Positions 52,773-62,257 are shown, counted from the stretch's first letter. The stretch: DNA of 64,000 nt from Megasphaera stantonii (GCF_003367905.1 NZ_CP029462.1:1-64000), one strand, 5' to 3'. Notes: a model not told the origin generated them from the letters alone. Program-made: numbers and translations.

Positions 52773-53231
52773 ATGATAAAGGTGCTTTTTGTCTGCCACG
52801 GCAATATTTGCAGATCTACCATGGCGGAGTTTGTCATGAAGGAATTGGTGCGGCAGCGGGGGATTGCTGATTTGTTTTATATTGCTTCAGCGGCGACGAG
52901 CCGGGAAGAGATTGGCAACGATACTCATTGGGGAACGAAGGAGAAGCTGCGCGAGCAGGGGATTCCTTTTACGAAGCGCAAGGCCGTGCAGATTACCAAG
53001 GCCGATTACGAGGCGTACGATTATATTGTCGGCTTTGACCGGGAAAACGATTATGAAATTCGCCGCATTTGCGGGCCGGACGATGACGGCAAGGTATACT
53101 CTCTCTTGTCCTTTGCCGGACTTGACCGCGAAGTAGCCGACCCGTGGTATACGGGGAATTTTGATAAGACCTATGAAGATGTCGATATGGGCTGCCGGGC
53201 GTTATTAGCGTATATATTGCAGAATAAGTAG
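52773..53231 (+). CDS. Low-molecular-weight protein-tyrosine phosphatase
   Basis: A 152-residue LMW-PTP. The catalytic loop FVCHGNICRST at residues 6-16 provides the nucleophile Cys and the phosphate-binding Arg (C-x5-R), and ADPWYTG near 120 the general-acid Asp. Bacterial members act on tyrosine kinases of capsule synthesis or are cytosolic housekeeping phosphatases; no kinase gene is nearby. AGGAGGAGA precedes the ATG. Confidence 0.93.
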   Translation: MIKVLFVCHGNICRSTMAEFVMKELVRQRGIADLFYIASAATSREEIGNDTHWGTKEKLREQGIPFTKRKAVQITKADYEAYDYIVGFDRENDYEIRRICGPDDDGKVYSLLSFAGLDREVADPWYTGNFDKTYEDVDMGCRALLAYILQNK

Positions 53232-53285
53232 GTGGAAACTGTGAGACGATGGTGAAGCTGATGTTTTCATGAGGGAGGGAAGAAG

Positions 53286-54005
53286 ATGCGGGAGGTAAGC
53301 TGTTGGGACGGCTTGTGTGTCGGCATCAGCGGGACGACGCTGAAATGGCTGGCCTTGATTTCCATGACCATCGATCATATAGGCGTGTTTTTCTTTCCCG
53401 GATGCATGGAGCTGCGTATGATTGGCAGGGCAGCGTATCCTATCTTTGCCTATATGGTAGCCGAAGGCTGCGCTCATACGCGTCGTAAGCAGCGATACTT
53501 TCTTTCTGTTTTGGGAGTAGGACTGCTGTGCTCTGTCGTCAGTTATATAGCCGATGGTAATTTGTACCAATCTATTTTCATTACCTTTGCCTGTTCGATT
53601 GCCCTTATTTTCGGATTATCTTATGTGACGCAGTACCGTCAGGTCCGACGGAGCGCTTGCCTGGCGATGTTTGGAACGGCAGGAGGCCTCGTTTTCTTAT
53701 ATGTTCTGTGTCATGCTTCCTTTGTGCCGGGCTTTGCTATAGATTATGGGTTTTGCGGCGCCGTTACGCCCGTCATGATTTGGCTAGGAACGACGAGGAC
53801 GCAGAAACTGGCTGTTCTGACGTTCGGGCTGTGCTGTATTTCTCTGGAGCTGGGCGGCGTTCAGGCCTTTTCCTTAGCGGCACTGCCTCTTTTAATGTTA
53901 TATAACGGCCGGCGCGGAACGAACGGCGGGAAATATATATTTTACCTGTATTATCCGGCTCACTTAGCCATTTTGTACGGCATTGTCCAAAGGCTTCGGC
54001 TATGA
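53286..54005 (+). CDS. TraX family membrane protein
   Basis: A 239-residue protein with roughly seven to eight hydrophobic helices, starting GTTLKWLALISMTIDHIGVFFFPGC after a short polar N-terminus. This DHIG motif and the following RMIGRAAYPIFAYMVAEG are the TraX signature. TraX acetylates F-pilin N-termini on F plasmids, but chromosomal Firmicute members have no known pilin and are better regarded as putative membrane acyltransferases. GAGGGAGG precedes the ATG. Confidence 0.85.
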   Translation: MREVSCWDGLCVGISGTTLKWLALISMTIDHIGVFFFPGCMELRMIGRAAYPIFAYMVAEGCAHTRRKQRYFLSVLGVGLLCSVVSYIADGNLYQSIFITFACSIALIFGLSYVTQYRQVRRSACLAMFGTAGGLVFLYVLCHASFVPGFAIDYGFCGAVTPVMIWLGTTRTQKLAVLTFGLCCISLELGGVQAFSLAALPLLMLYNGRRGTNGGKYIFYLYYPAHLAILYGIVQRLRL

Positions 54006-54062
54006 TACCGGGATTGGCTGTTGTATAATATGCGTAAATTGTCTTTTGTCTCTTTTATGATG

Positions 54063-54071
54063 TGGTATAAT
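54063..54071 (+). promoter_or_regulatory. Extended -10 promoter for the small conserved protein
   Basis: TGGTATAAT is an extended -10 with perfect TATAAT at 54066-54071; the -35 is weak (TTTTGT about 16 bases upstream). Confidence 0.55.
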
Positions 54072-54114
54072 ATGTATATGTAAGGATATTCCGTTATAGA
54101 AAGAGGTGCCGTAT

Positions 54115-54471
54115 ATGGATAAGCAAATATTGGATTTTGTAGTAGAACAGACGCATGCGCTTATGGCCGCCCCGTCATGCAGCCAGGAAGCGAAAGCCGC
54201 GGCCCAGGCTTGGCTTGATGCCGTTGGGACAGACCGGGAAGCGGAAGAAACGAAGAAGTATATTGCCGAGCTGGAAGGGGATATCATGCCGATCGACATG
54301 CTGATCCAGTTTGCTGAATCAGACGGCGGCGTCCAGGTTTTCGGCGAAGAAACGGCGAAAGCTATTGCAGCCCATGCCAGAGATATTCAGTCTAAGGGCG
54401 CTGTATATTGTGATTGTCCGGCCTGTTCGGCGGCTGCTGCAATTTTGGAAAAGAAAGACAGCCTGTTATAA
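54115..54471 (+). CDS. Small conserved cytosolic protein, often mislabelled as Hsp90 chaperone
   Basis: I recognise this 118-residue family only by pattern: such proteins of Negativicutes have been labelled molecular chaperone Hsp90 but share nothing with Hsp90. It is mostly helical, very rich in Ala and Glu, with no signal or membrane segment. The conserved tail YCDCPACSAAAAILEKKDSLL holds a CxCxxC cysteine cluster that could bind metal. AAGAGG precedes the ATG; an in-frame GTG lies 9 bases upstream. Function unknown. Confidence 0.75.
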   Translation: MDKQILDFVVEQTHALMAAPSCSQEAKAAAQAWLDAVGTDREAEETKKYIAELEGDIMPIDMLIQFAESDGGVQVFGEETAKAIAAHARDIQSKGAVYCDCPACSAAAAILEKKDSLL

Positions 54472-54487
54472 TTCAATATAGTTTTCT

Positions 54488-54515
54488 AAATGACACCTAT
54501 CTACGGTGTCATTTT
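54488..54515 (+). terminator. Terminator after the small conserved protein
   Basis: AAATGACACC / GGTGTCATTT, 10 pairs around a 7-nt loop, then TT. Confidence 0.82.
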
Positions 54516-54562
54516 AGTATTCAGATATAAATTGATATATGAGATTGGAAGGATGGTACATA

Positions 54563-55471
54563 GTGGAAACATGGCTTGATTTGCATATGCATACGAAATA
54601 CAGCATGGATGGGGAGTTTGAGCCGGCTGATTTGATGCGGCAGTGCGCTGGCGCCGGTCTGCGGGCGGCAGCCGTTACGGATCACGACGCCGTAGGCGCT
54701 CTGGACGAGGCAAAAGCCGCGGCGTCAGCCTTGCAGCTATCCTTTATTCCGGGAATCGAAATCAGCTGTCAGCATAAGGGCAAGAATTTCCATTTGCTGG
54801 GATATGGCATTCGCTATCAGGCTCCGGTCTTTGCCGAATTGGAACAGGACCTGCACGCCCAGCGGCTGGCTATTTCTGAAAAGGTCCTCGATGCCGTCGA
54901 AGGGTTAGGCATCTATCTGGATCGGCAGGCCATATGGGACATGGCTTCCAGCGGCGTCGTCGCTTCGGTCAATATTGCTAAAACGGCGTTAGAAGACCCG
55001 CGTAACGACGGGAATCCCCTGCTGGCCCCCTACCGGCCCGGCGGCGCTCGCAGCAATGCACCGTATGTCAATTTCGGCTGGGATTTCTGCGGCCAGGGAG
55101 GGCCGGCCTTCGTTTCCATGGTCCTCATGCCGTTCTCCCAAGCCGTCCGCATCATACAGGAACACGGCGGCGCTGCCGTGCTGGCCCATCCGGGAGCGAA
55201 TATGAAGCAAAATCGGGACATAGCGGAAGACTTAATCGCTCAAGGCATAGACGGCATCGAAGCGTACTGCAGCTATCACGACGACGATACGGCGGCTTTT
55301 TATGCAGCTATCGCTAACGAGCACGATTTGCTTGTTACGATTGGCAGCGATTATCACGGGCGGGCTAAGCCGCATATTCGCTTGGGGCAATACGGTCATC
55401 CTGCGCCGCAGGCTACGTTCGACGCGCTGTGCCGCATCATTCAGGACAGAGACGGGGACGTATGCCTATGA
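54563..55471 (+). CDS. PHP-domain phosphoesterase (RNase AM/YciV-like)
   Basis: The 302-residue PHP protein has the metal motifs DLHMHTKYSMD at the start, AVTDHDAVGALDEA near 40 and VLAHPGANMKQN near 208, and a DYHGRAKPH near 265. Its architecture matches YciV/TrpH, a 5'-3' exoribonuclease (RNase AM) that degrades short RNAs in some bacteria. A GTG with GGAAGGA upstream is chosen over an ATG 24 bases earlier that lacks a ribosome site. Its TGA overlaps the ATG of the amidase gene. Confidence 0.87.
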   Translation: METWLDLHMHTKYSMDGEFEPADLMRQCAGAGLRAAAVTDHDAVGALDEAKAAASALQLSFIPGIEISCQHKGKNFHLLGYGIRYQAPVFAELEQDLHAQRLAISEKVLDAVEGLGIYLDRQAIWDMASSGVVASVNIAKTALEDPRNDGNPLLAPYRPGGARSNAPYVNFGWDFCGQGGPAFVSMVLMPFSQAVRIIQEHGGAAVLAHPGANMKQNRDIAEDLIAQGIDGIEAYCSYHDDDTAAFYAAIANEHDLLVTIGSDYHGRAKPHIRLGQYGHPAPQATFDALCRIIQDRDGDVCL

Positions 55472-56214
55472 GCCAGATGAAATTTTATATACACGCGCTG
55501 GTTTGCTGTATCTGCTGGCTGGGAGTTTTAACTGTCGCCGGGGCTGAGGCGAAGCCGGCAGATGCAGCTGCCGTACAGACAGAGGCAGTACAAGCCATTC
55601 CGGACAAGGGAAAGTTGCCGTCTGCTAGCGGAAAAGAAGAAATGCGCCGATATGATCCCGCTGCTGACAGAAGCCCAGCTGAAGACATTCCCGTTGTCGA
55701 GACGAATTTTTCCTTTGCCGAACCGCTTCTGGTGCGGCCTGATACGAAAGGGATCGTCATTCATCATGTAGGCATGCCGTCCGGCGACACGTCGGCAGAG
55801 GCTATTCACAAGGCTCATTTGGCGAAGGGCTGGGCCGGTATCGGCTATCATTACGTCATCCGAAAGGACGGTACGATTGAACGAGGCCGTCCATTGGCTG
55901 CTGTAGGAGCCCATGCTCAGGGCCATAATTTCGACACAGTCGGCATCAACGTAACGGGGAACTTCGATACGGAACGGCCGACGGCTGAACAGCTTGCCTC
56001 GCTGGAGCGGCTTCTGGTGTTTCTGTGCCGCATATACGATATCGAGGCGGGCGTTACGACGATCGAAGGCCATCGCGACATGAACGCGACGGATTGCCCC
56101 GGCGACAACTTATACCGTCTGCTGCCGCAGATACGCCGCGACGTCAAGGTGCAGACGGCAGAAAAAGAGCTGGAAGACGCCGATATATGGGAGCTTCTCA
56201 AGAAAGACCGGTAA
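55468..56214 (+). CDS. Secreted N-acetylmuramoyl-L-alanine amidase (Amidase_2 / PGRP type)
   Basis: The 248-residue protein starts with a signal-like segment (FYIHALVCCICWLGVLTVAGAEA) containing two Cys before AGA. A low-complexity linker (about 28-90) leads to the amidase_2 zinc domain. Zinc ligands are expected in VIHHVG near 101, HAQGHNFDTVG near 150 and GHRDMNATDCPG near 202, the last supplying His and Cys. It cleaves the MurNAc-L-Ala bond of peptidoglycan, probably in the periplasm. The coding overlap with the PHP gene suggests translational coupling. Confidence 0.9.
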   Translation: MSQMKFYIHALVCCICWLGVLTVAGAEAKPADAAAVQTEAVQAIPDKGKLPSASGKEEMRRYDPAADRSPAEDIPVVETNFSFAEPLLVRPDTKGIVIHHVGMPSGDTSAEAIHKAHLAKGWAGIGYHYVIRKDGTIERGRPLAAVGAHAQGHNFDTVGINVTGNFDTERPTAEQLASLERLLVFLCRIYDIEAGVTTIEGHRDMNATDCPGDNLYRLLPQIRRDVKVQTAEKELEDADIWELLKKDR

Positions 56215-56252
56215 TCCCGGCAAGTCATGCCTATGCGTTTAGCAGGAAAATA

Positions 56253-56261
56253 TGATATAAT
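56253..56261 (+). promoter_or_regulatory. Extended -10 promoter of mfd
   Basis: TGATATAAT is an extended -10 (TATAAT at 56256-56261) with no clear -35. It is followed by an untranslated leader of about 80 nt. Confidence 0.6.
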
Positions 56262-56304
56262 ACAAACCGTGTATATAGTAAGACAACGTAAAACATTACT
56301 AAAT

Positions 56305-56338
56305 AGGGCTTTAGCGTACTGTCTAAAGCCCCATTTTC
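56305..56338 (+). terminator. Hairpin in the mfd leader
   Basis: GGGCTTTAG / CTAAAGCCC (56306-56314 with 56323-56331) plus CATTTTC. It lies between the promoter and the mfd start and may be a terminator of the amidase gene, an attenuator, or both. Confidence 0.75.
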
Positions 56339-56352
56339 TATGAGGTCAAGCA

Positions 56353-59300
56353 ATGAATCAAGTATTTCAATGGATGAATGACGATGAAAATATTAAAAAG
56401 GCAGCGGAGCAGTTTCAGCTGCCCGGGCGGCACAGCATTTACGGACTGGGAGGCTCGGCCAAAAGCGCCTTCGCAGGGAATGCGCTGGCTGAAATAAAGG
56501 GGCCGGCGCTGATCGTCGTGCCGGGAAAAGAGCAGGCTGCGGCCTGGCAGACCGATTTGCAGTTCTGGCTGCCTAATATGCCGGTTTTGGATTTTCCTTT
56601 CGTCGACAAAGCCGTCTTTACGACGACGGCGAAAAGCATCGAGCGGTCGGCGCAGCAGATGCGCGTTCTCGGTTTTCTGCGTGAAGGCCGGCCCGGCGTC
56701 ATATTGGCGACAGCGGAGGAGGCTTTTCAATATGTATTGCCGCCGCAGCGCATTGACGACGGCGCCGTCGATATAAAAGCCGGCGCGGAGTACGAACGGG
56801 ATATGCTCCTGCAGCATCTTGTAGAAGGCGGATACGAACGAGTCGATCTCGTTGAGCGGCGCGGCCATTTTTCCGTTCGCGGCGACATTATTGATATATA
56901 TGCAGTCAATCAGCAGGACCCGCTGCGCGTCGAGTTTTTCGGCGATGATATAGACAGCCTGCGCTTTTTCGACGTCAACAGCCAAAAATCGAAGGAAGCG
57001 GTACGGCAGGTCCGCCTGCTGCCGATTTCCCTGGAAGAAGAGCAGGACGAACGGGCTTGTACAGTCCTCGATTACATCGGCGACGGCATCATTATCTGGG
57101 ACGAGCCCAACCGGATACGGGAAAGCCTGAAAAAGCTTTTGAAGGAGTCCGACGATTATAAAGGCCGCCTCTGTCCTTGGCAGAAGGCCGTGACAGCAGA
57201 ACGGGTTGCTAGTCAAATCATGCTGTCCCTTATGGCCCAATCCGTGCCGGACATGCCGGCTGACTCTTCGTCGAGCTTCGCCGCAAAGATGATGGCAAGC
57301 TTTCAAAAGCAGTTTACCCTGCTGAAGGATGAGCTGAGCCACTGGCAGAAAAACGGCAATACGGTTCTCTTCGTATTGGGCAGCCGCGAGCGGACGGCGT
57401 CTTTGACAGCTTGGCTCCGTCAGCAGGACGTGGAGCCGCAGTTGTATGCCGCAGACAAACCCTTGCAGAAAGGGGCCGTGTACACAGCAGACGGCGAAAT
57501 CCGCAGCGGCTTCGAGCTTCCCTACGCCAAGCTCGTCGTTTTGGCCGAGCGGGACGTATACGGCATGCAAAAGCGCCGCCTCCGCCATCATGCGGCCAAG
57601 GGACAGGAAATCAACGTATTTACGGACCTGAAGCCCGGCGACTACGTCGTCCACGAGTCCCACGGCATCGGCCGGTACGAAGGCATTAAGACCATCGAGC
57701 TGGACGGCGTGCATAAGGACTATTTGGAAATCCATTATGCCGGCCAGGATATCCTGTACGTGCCGACAGATCAGCTGAAACTGCTGCAGCGCTATATCGG
57801 AAATGAAGGGACGACTCCGAAGCTGCACCGAATGGGCGGCAACGAATGGCAGAAGGTGCGGAAAAAGGCCCAGAAATCGATTACTGATTTGGCGGAAAAG
57901 CTCGTCGCTTTGTACGCTAAGCGGGAAATCGTTCCGGGATATGCTTTTCCGGCCGACACGTCCTATCAGAAGGAGTTTGAAGACGCCTTTCCCTATGAAG
58001 AAACGGACGACCAGCTGCGGGCTGTCCAGACGATCAAGAAGAGCATGGAAAAGCCCTTTCCCATGGATTGCCTCGTCTGCGGCGACGTAGGCTTCGGCAA
58101 GACCGAGGTCGCCATGCGGGCCATTTTCAAGGCCGTCATGGGGGGCAAGCAAGTCGCCGTCCTCGTGCCGACGACCGTATTAGCCCAGCAGCACTTTCAG
58201 ACCTTCAGCGAACGGTTCGGCCCCTTCGGCGTAGCCTGCGACGTACTGAACCGTTTCCGCTCGTATAAAGAAAAGAAGGACATCTTGGCCCGTACGCTCC
58301 GCGGCGACGTCGACGTCCTCATCGGCACGCACAGCCTGCTGAACAAAAAGGTAAAATTTAAAGACTTAGGCCTGCTCGTCGTCGACGAAGAGCAGCGTTT
58401 CGGCGTGGCCCAGAAGGAAAAATGGAAGGCCTGGGCCGCCAATATCGACGTGCTGACCTTGAGCGCGACGCCGATTCCCCGGACGCTGCACATGTCCTTG
58501 GTCAACCTGCGGGAAATGTGCATTATCGAGACGCCGCCGACAGACCGCCTGCCGGTGCAGACCTATGTGACGGAGTACAACGCCCGTATCGTCCGCGACG
58601 CAGTCATGCGTGAAAAGCGGCGGGGCGGACAAGTATTTTTCGTCTACAACCGCGTCGAATCCATCGAGACGATGAAGGACGAGCTGCAGGCCCTGCTGCC
58701 GGATATTACCATCGGCATCGCCCACGGCCAGATGGCAGGGACGCTGCTGGAGCAGATCATGTTTGATTTTTACGAAGGAAGATACGACGTGCTCCTGTGC
58801 TCCAGTCTGGTAGAGAATGGGCTGGACGTGGCTAACGCCAATACGATTATCGTGTACGATGCCGACCATTTCGGCTTGTCCCAGCTGTACCAGATGCGCG
58901 GACGCGTCGGCCGGAGCCATCGCATGGCTTACGCCTACTTCCTGTATCGCCGCGATAAGGTGCTGTCGGAAGTTGCGGAAAAACGGCTGCAGGCTATTAA
59001 AGAATTTACAGAGTTGGGATCAGGCTTTAAGATTGCCATGCGGGATTTGGAAATCCGCGGCGCCGGCAACCTGCTGGGCCGGGAACAGCACGGCAACATT
59101 GCCAGCGTCGGGTTCGCCATGTACTGCCATATGCTGGAAGAGGCTATTGCCAAGGCCCAGTCCGGCAAGCCCGCCGAGCCGGAACGGCAGGATACGGTCA
59201 TGGAAATCCATGTCGACGCGTTTATTGACGACGAGTATATCAGCAACGGCGGCCAGAAAATCGAAATGTACCAGCGCATGGCCCTGCTGCGGACTGAAGA

Positions 59301-59643
59301 GGAACTCAACGCCCTGGCGGCAGAGCTGGAAGACCGGTACGGCAAGCCGACGAAGCCCGTGCAGACGCTGCTGCAGGCGACGAAGCTGCGCTTGCAGGCC
59401 CAGGATCAGCACATCGTGTTGATTTCGCAGAAGAGGGACGTGCTGGAACTAAAATGGCAGTATCCCAACCTGCTTCCCAAAGCGAACCAGCTGGATATAT
59501 CCCTGCGCCGCCGCGTGCGGCCCGTGCCGGGTAATCCGCTGATGCTGCGCGTGTCCCTGGCTAATACGCCGGATATACTGACGCTGCTCTCCGAGCTGCT
59601 GACTACGTTTTCGAAGCTGAGAAAGGGGAATCCCCTTGAGTAA
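56353..59643 (+). CDS. mfd: Transcription-repair coupling factor
   Basis: The 1096-residue ATPase removes stalled RNA polymerase at lesions and recruits UvrA. A UvrB-like N-terminal module is followed by the RNA polymerase interacting domain (YVVHESHGIGRYEGI near 445). The RecG-like helicase core has Walker A GDVGFGKTEVAMRA near 577, DEEQRFG near 680 and the RecG-like motif RGRVGRSHRMAYAY near 850. The C-terminal TRCF domain completes it. Length is slightly below E. coli (1,148). GAGG lies before the ATG. Confidence 0.97.
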   Translation: MNQVFQWMNDDENIKKAAEQFQLPGRHSIYGLGGSAKSAFAGNALAEIKGPALIVVPGKEQAAAWQTDLQFWLPNMPVLDFPFVDKAVFTTTAKSIERSAQQMRVLGFLREGRPGVILATAEEAFQYVLPPQRIDDGAVDIKAGAEYERDMLLQHLVEGGYERVDLVERRGHFSVRGDIIDIYAVNQQDPLRVEFFGDDIDSLRFFDVNSQKSKEAVRQVRLLPISLEEEQDERACTVLDYIGDGIIIWDEPNRIRESLKKLLKESDDYKGRLCPWQKAVTAERVASQIMLSLMAQSVPDMPADSSSSFAAKMMASFQKQFTLLKDELSHWQKNGNTVLFVLGSRERTASLTAWLRQQDVEPQLYAADKPLQKGAVYTADGEIRSGFELPYAKLVVLAERDVYGMQKRRLRHHAAKGQEINVFTDLKPGDYVVHESHGIGRYEGIKTIELDGVHKDYLEIHYAGQDILYVPTDQLKLLQRYIGNEGTTPKLHRMGGNEWQKVRKKAQKSITDLAEKLVALYAKREIVPGYAFPADTSYQKEFEDAFPYEETDDQLRAVQTIKKSMEKPFPMDCLVCGDVGFGKTEVAMRAIFKAVMGGKQVAVLVPTTVLAQQHFQTFSERFGPFGVACDVLNRFRSYKEKKDILARTLRGDVDVLIGTHSLLNKKVKFKDLGLLVVDEEQRFGVAQKEKWKAWAANIDVLTLSATPIPRTLHMSLVNLREMCIIETPPTDRLPVQTYVTEYNARIVRDAVMREKRRGGQVFFVYNRVESIETMKDELQALLPDITIGIAHGQMAGTLLEQIMFDFYEGRYDVLLCSSLVENGLDVANANTIIVYDADHFGLSQLYQMRGRVGRSHRMAYAYFLYRRDKVLSEVAEKRLQAIKEFTELGSGFKIAMRDLEIRGAGNLLGREQHGNIASVGFAMYCHMLEEAIAKAQSGKPAEPERQDTVMEIHVDAFIDDEYISNGGQKIEMYQRMALLRTEEELNALAAELEDRYGKPTKPVQTLLQATKLRLQAQDQHIVLISQKRDVLELKWQYPNLLPKANQLDISLRRRVRPVPGNPLMLRVSLANTPDILTLLSELLTTFSKLRKGNPLE

Positions 59644-61219
59644 AACTTCTTTTTTGCAAGGCGCTATGGTTCTGACCGTCGCCGGTATCGTCGTAAAGAT
59701 ACTCGGCGGCGCGAACCGCATCCTGTTGTCCCGGCTGTTGGAAGGCGAAGGCATCGGCTTATATCAGATGGCCTATCCCTTGTATATCTTATTTCTCAGC
59801 ATTGCCGGCGCGGGTATACCGATTGCCGTCTCCATCATGGTAGCCGAACAGACGGCTAAAGGGAACTACAGCGGCGCCAAGCGTATTTTCCATATTACCC
59901 TGGCCGTCATGACCTTGGCAGCCTTAGGCTGCGGCGTCGCCATGGCTTTTGGGGCGAAGGCCCTGATTGCCTACGGACTGGTCCGCGATGACCGGGCGTA
60001 CCTGCCCCTGCTGGTGCTCGCGCCGGCCCTGACAATTTCCATCGTAACGTGCTGTTTCCGCGGCTACTTCCAGGGGCTGCAGCTCATGACGCCGACGGCA
60101 GTGTCGCAGATGGTCGATCAGTTTGTCCGCGTGTGCACGATGCTCGCCCTGGCCTGGCTGTTGTTTCCGTACGGATTGGAAATCGCGGCGGCCGGTGCGA
60201 CCTTCGGCGCCGTGCCGGGGGCGGCGGCCGGGTTGGCTGTCATAGCCTTCTTGTATTATCGTCACAGCCGCGTGCCCTTGCCGGCTGACGAGGGGCAGTT
60301 TGCGCCCTGCCGGGCCGTTTCGGTTATCCGGCGGCTTGCCGTCCTGGCCGTCCCCGTCGCAGCGGCGAACATGCTGCTGCCGGCCGTAGCGAGCATCGAC
60401 CTGTTTATCGTGCCGCAGCGGCTGGAGGCGGCCGGATATACGATACACGAGGCGACGACGCTGTTTGGCTATCTCACCGGCATGGCCAACGGCCTCGTCC
60501 AGCTGCCGACGATATTGACGATTTCCCTGGCGACGAGCCTGGTGCCGGCCGTTTCGGCAGCCTATTCCAAGGGACAGACTGATCTGGTCTTGAAGCGGGC
60601 CCATACGGCTATGCGCATCGCCAACATCATCACGGTGCCGAGCTGCTGCGGCCTGGCCGTATTGGCCGTGCCGATTTCGCAGATGCTCTACGCGACGCCT
60701 GAAGCCGGCCCGGCTATCTGCGTGCTGTCCATATCCGTCTTTTTTATCGGCGTGCAGCAGATTACGAGCGGCCTGCTCCAAGGCATGGGGCATACGGCCA
60801 TTCCTTTGCTCAACATGGCCGTTGCCGCTGTATTTAAAATCTTATTCAGCTGGCATTTGACGGCGATTCCCTGGCTGGGGGAAGTCGGTGCGGCCTGGGC
60901 TACGAATATTGACTTAGCCGTGGCGACGATTTTAAATTTGTATTTTGCCCATCGGCTCATTGCGTACCACGTGCAGTGGGGATATGTTGCCCGCTTGTTC
61001 CTGTCGGCTGCGGCTATGGCCGGGACGGCCTGGTTTGCATATCACGGATTATTGCTGTTTTTGGGCAATACGGGGGCAACGCTCGCCGCGATCAGCTCGG
61101 CCGGGGCCGTATACCTCCTCTGTCTGTTCTTATTCCGTGCCGTCGCCGCCGACGATCTTCGCCGCGTGCCTGTCGTAGGCGCGAAGGTGTCATCGCTGCT
61201 CGGCAGGCTGGAAAAATAA
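59636..61219 (+). CDS. Polysaccharide/lipid flippase of the MurJ/SpoVB (MVF) family
   Basis: A 527-residue protein with about 14 helices. SFLQGAMVLTVAGIVVKILGGANRILLSRLLEGEGIGLYQMAYPLY at the N-terminus is characteristic of the SpoVB/YabM branch. It probably flips lipid-linked cell-wall precursors. The TTG start overlaps the end of mfd by 8 bases, with GAAAGGGGAA as Shine-Dalgarno, an unusual but well-supported start. The mfd-flippase-mazG order mirrors B. subtilis mfd-(spoVT)-yabM-yabN, with spoVT missing. Confidence 0.9.
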   Translation: MSKTSFLQGAMVLTVAGIVVKILGGANRILLSRLLEGEGIGLYQMAYPLYILFLSIAGAGIPIAVSIMVAEQTAKGNYSGAKRIFHITLAVMTLAALGCGVAMAFGAKALIAYGLVRDDRAYLPLLVLAPALTISIVTCCFRGYFQGLQLMTPTAVSQMVDQFVRVCTMLALAWLLFPYGLEIAAAGATFGAVPGAAAGLAVIAFLYYRHSRVPLPADEGQFAPCRAVSVIRRLAVLAVPVAAANMLLPAVASIDLFIVPQRLEAAGYTIHEATTLFGYLTGMANGLVQLPTILTISLATSLVPAVSAAYSKGQTDLVLKRAHTAMRIANIITVPSCCGLAVLAVPISQMLYATPEAGPAICVLSISVFFIGVQQITSGLLQGMGHTAIPLLNMAVAAVFKILFSWHLTAIPWLGEVGAAWATNIDLAVATILNLYFAHRLIAYHVQWGYVARLFLSAAAMAGTAWFAYHGLLLFLGNTGATLAAISSAGAVYLLCLFLFRAVAADDLRRVPVVGAKVSSLLGRLEK

Positions 61220-61249
61220 CTTGGAAAAAGCCTGAAAGGGGGATACGTC

Positions 61250-62257
61250 ATGGGAACTATTGAAATCATTCCGTTAGGGAAGGATGCGGCTGGCTGGGAG
61301 CGTTCGTTTGAAGAAACGTACCGGCCTGTCGTGGACTATTTAGTCAAGACGTCGTATGTGAGAGATGTCGTGCATACCGTGCCGGGCGGACCGGCTATGG
61401 CCGAAAAAGTCCGCCAGATGATCGATGACGCGCTGAAGGAGGAAGCGGCGCAGGGGCACATGCCCTTCGATATGATGCCTATCGTAGACGTCATGGCCAG
61501 GCTGCGCGGCCCGAATGGCTGCCCGTGGGATATTGCCCAGACCCATCGGACGCTGCGCCGGTTCCTGCTGGAAGAAGTATACGAAATGCTCGACGCCATC
61601 GACCAGGGCGACGACGCGGGAATGCGGGAAGAACTGGGCGACGTGCTGTATCAGGTCGTCATTCACTCCCGCATTGGCGAAGAAGAAGGGCTTTTCTCTG
61701 CCCAGGATATCGTCCGCGATATTACGGAAAAGATGATTCGCCGCCATCCCCACGTTTTTAGCGAAAAAAGCCTTGAAAACAAGGGTGAGAGTGTGTTAAA
61801 CTGGGATAGATTAAAGCAGGGCGAAAAGCGCCAGCATCATGACCAGATGCTGGACGGCGTCGTCAAAGGACTTCCGTCTCTGCTGCAGGCCTATAAGCTT
61901 CAGGAAAAAGCGGCCAAGGTCGGCTTCGACTGGGATAAGGACGAAGACGTGCTGGCTAAGCTGGACGAAGAATGGCAGGAGTTTCAGGAAGCCCTGCAGG
62001 AGCAGGACGGAGACCACGCGGAAGAAGAAGCGGGCGACGTGCTATTTGTCTTTGCAAATGTATGCCGGCATTTTCATATCGAGCCGGAATGCGCGTTACA
62101 TCGAGCGAACAGCAAGTTTCGCCGCCGTTTTTCTCACGTCGAGCAGCGCGTTAAGGAATCGGGCCGTTCGTGGAACGAGTTTTCCTTAGACGAACTGGAT
62201 TCCTTTTGGAAGGAAGCCAAGGACTTGGAACGGCGCGGCTGCGGCGACGGGGAATAG
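61250..62257 (+). CDS. mazG: Nucleoside triphosphate pyrophosphohydrolase MazG with N-terminal extension
   Basis: MazG hydrolyses canonical and aberrant NTPs to NMP and PPi. The 335-residue protein has two MazG domains. The first has CPWDIAQTHRTLRRFLLEEVYEMLDAID and EELGDVLYQVV (EExxE and ExxD metal motifs); the second has EEWQEFQEAL and EEEAGDVLF. Canonical MazG is about 260 residues. Here about 75 residues (MGTIEIIPLG to QGHMPFDMMP) precede the first domain. In Bacillus YabN a tetrapyrrole methylase domain sits in this place; the piece here is much too short for that and may be a vestige. GGGGGATA precedes the ATG. Confidence 0.92.
   Translation: MGTIEIIPLGKDAAGWERSFEETYRPVVDYLVKTSYVRDVVHTVPGGPAMAEKVRQMIDDALKEEAAQGHMPFDMMPIVDVMARLRGPNGCPWDIAQTHRTLRRFLLEEVYEMLDAIDQGDDAGMREELGDVLYQVVIHSRIGEEEGLFSAQDIVRDITEKMIRRHPHVFSEKSLENKGESVLNWDRLKQGEKRQHHDQMLDGVVKGLPSLLQAYKLQEKAAKVGFDWDKDEDVLAKLDEEWQEFQEALQEQDGDHAEEEAGDVLFVFANVCRHFHIEPECALHRANSKFRRRFSHVEQRVKESGRSWNEFSLDELDSFWKEAKDLERRGCGDGE

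Noticed and set aside
56338-58152. 604-residue minus-strand open frame opposite mfd
   Set aside because: Mirror of the Mfd coding frame, with composition unlike a real protein and no ribosome site.
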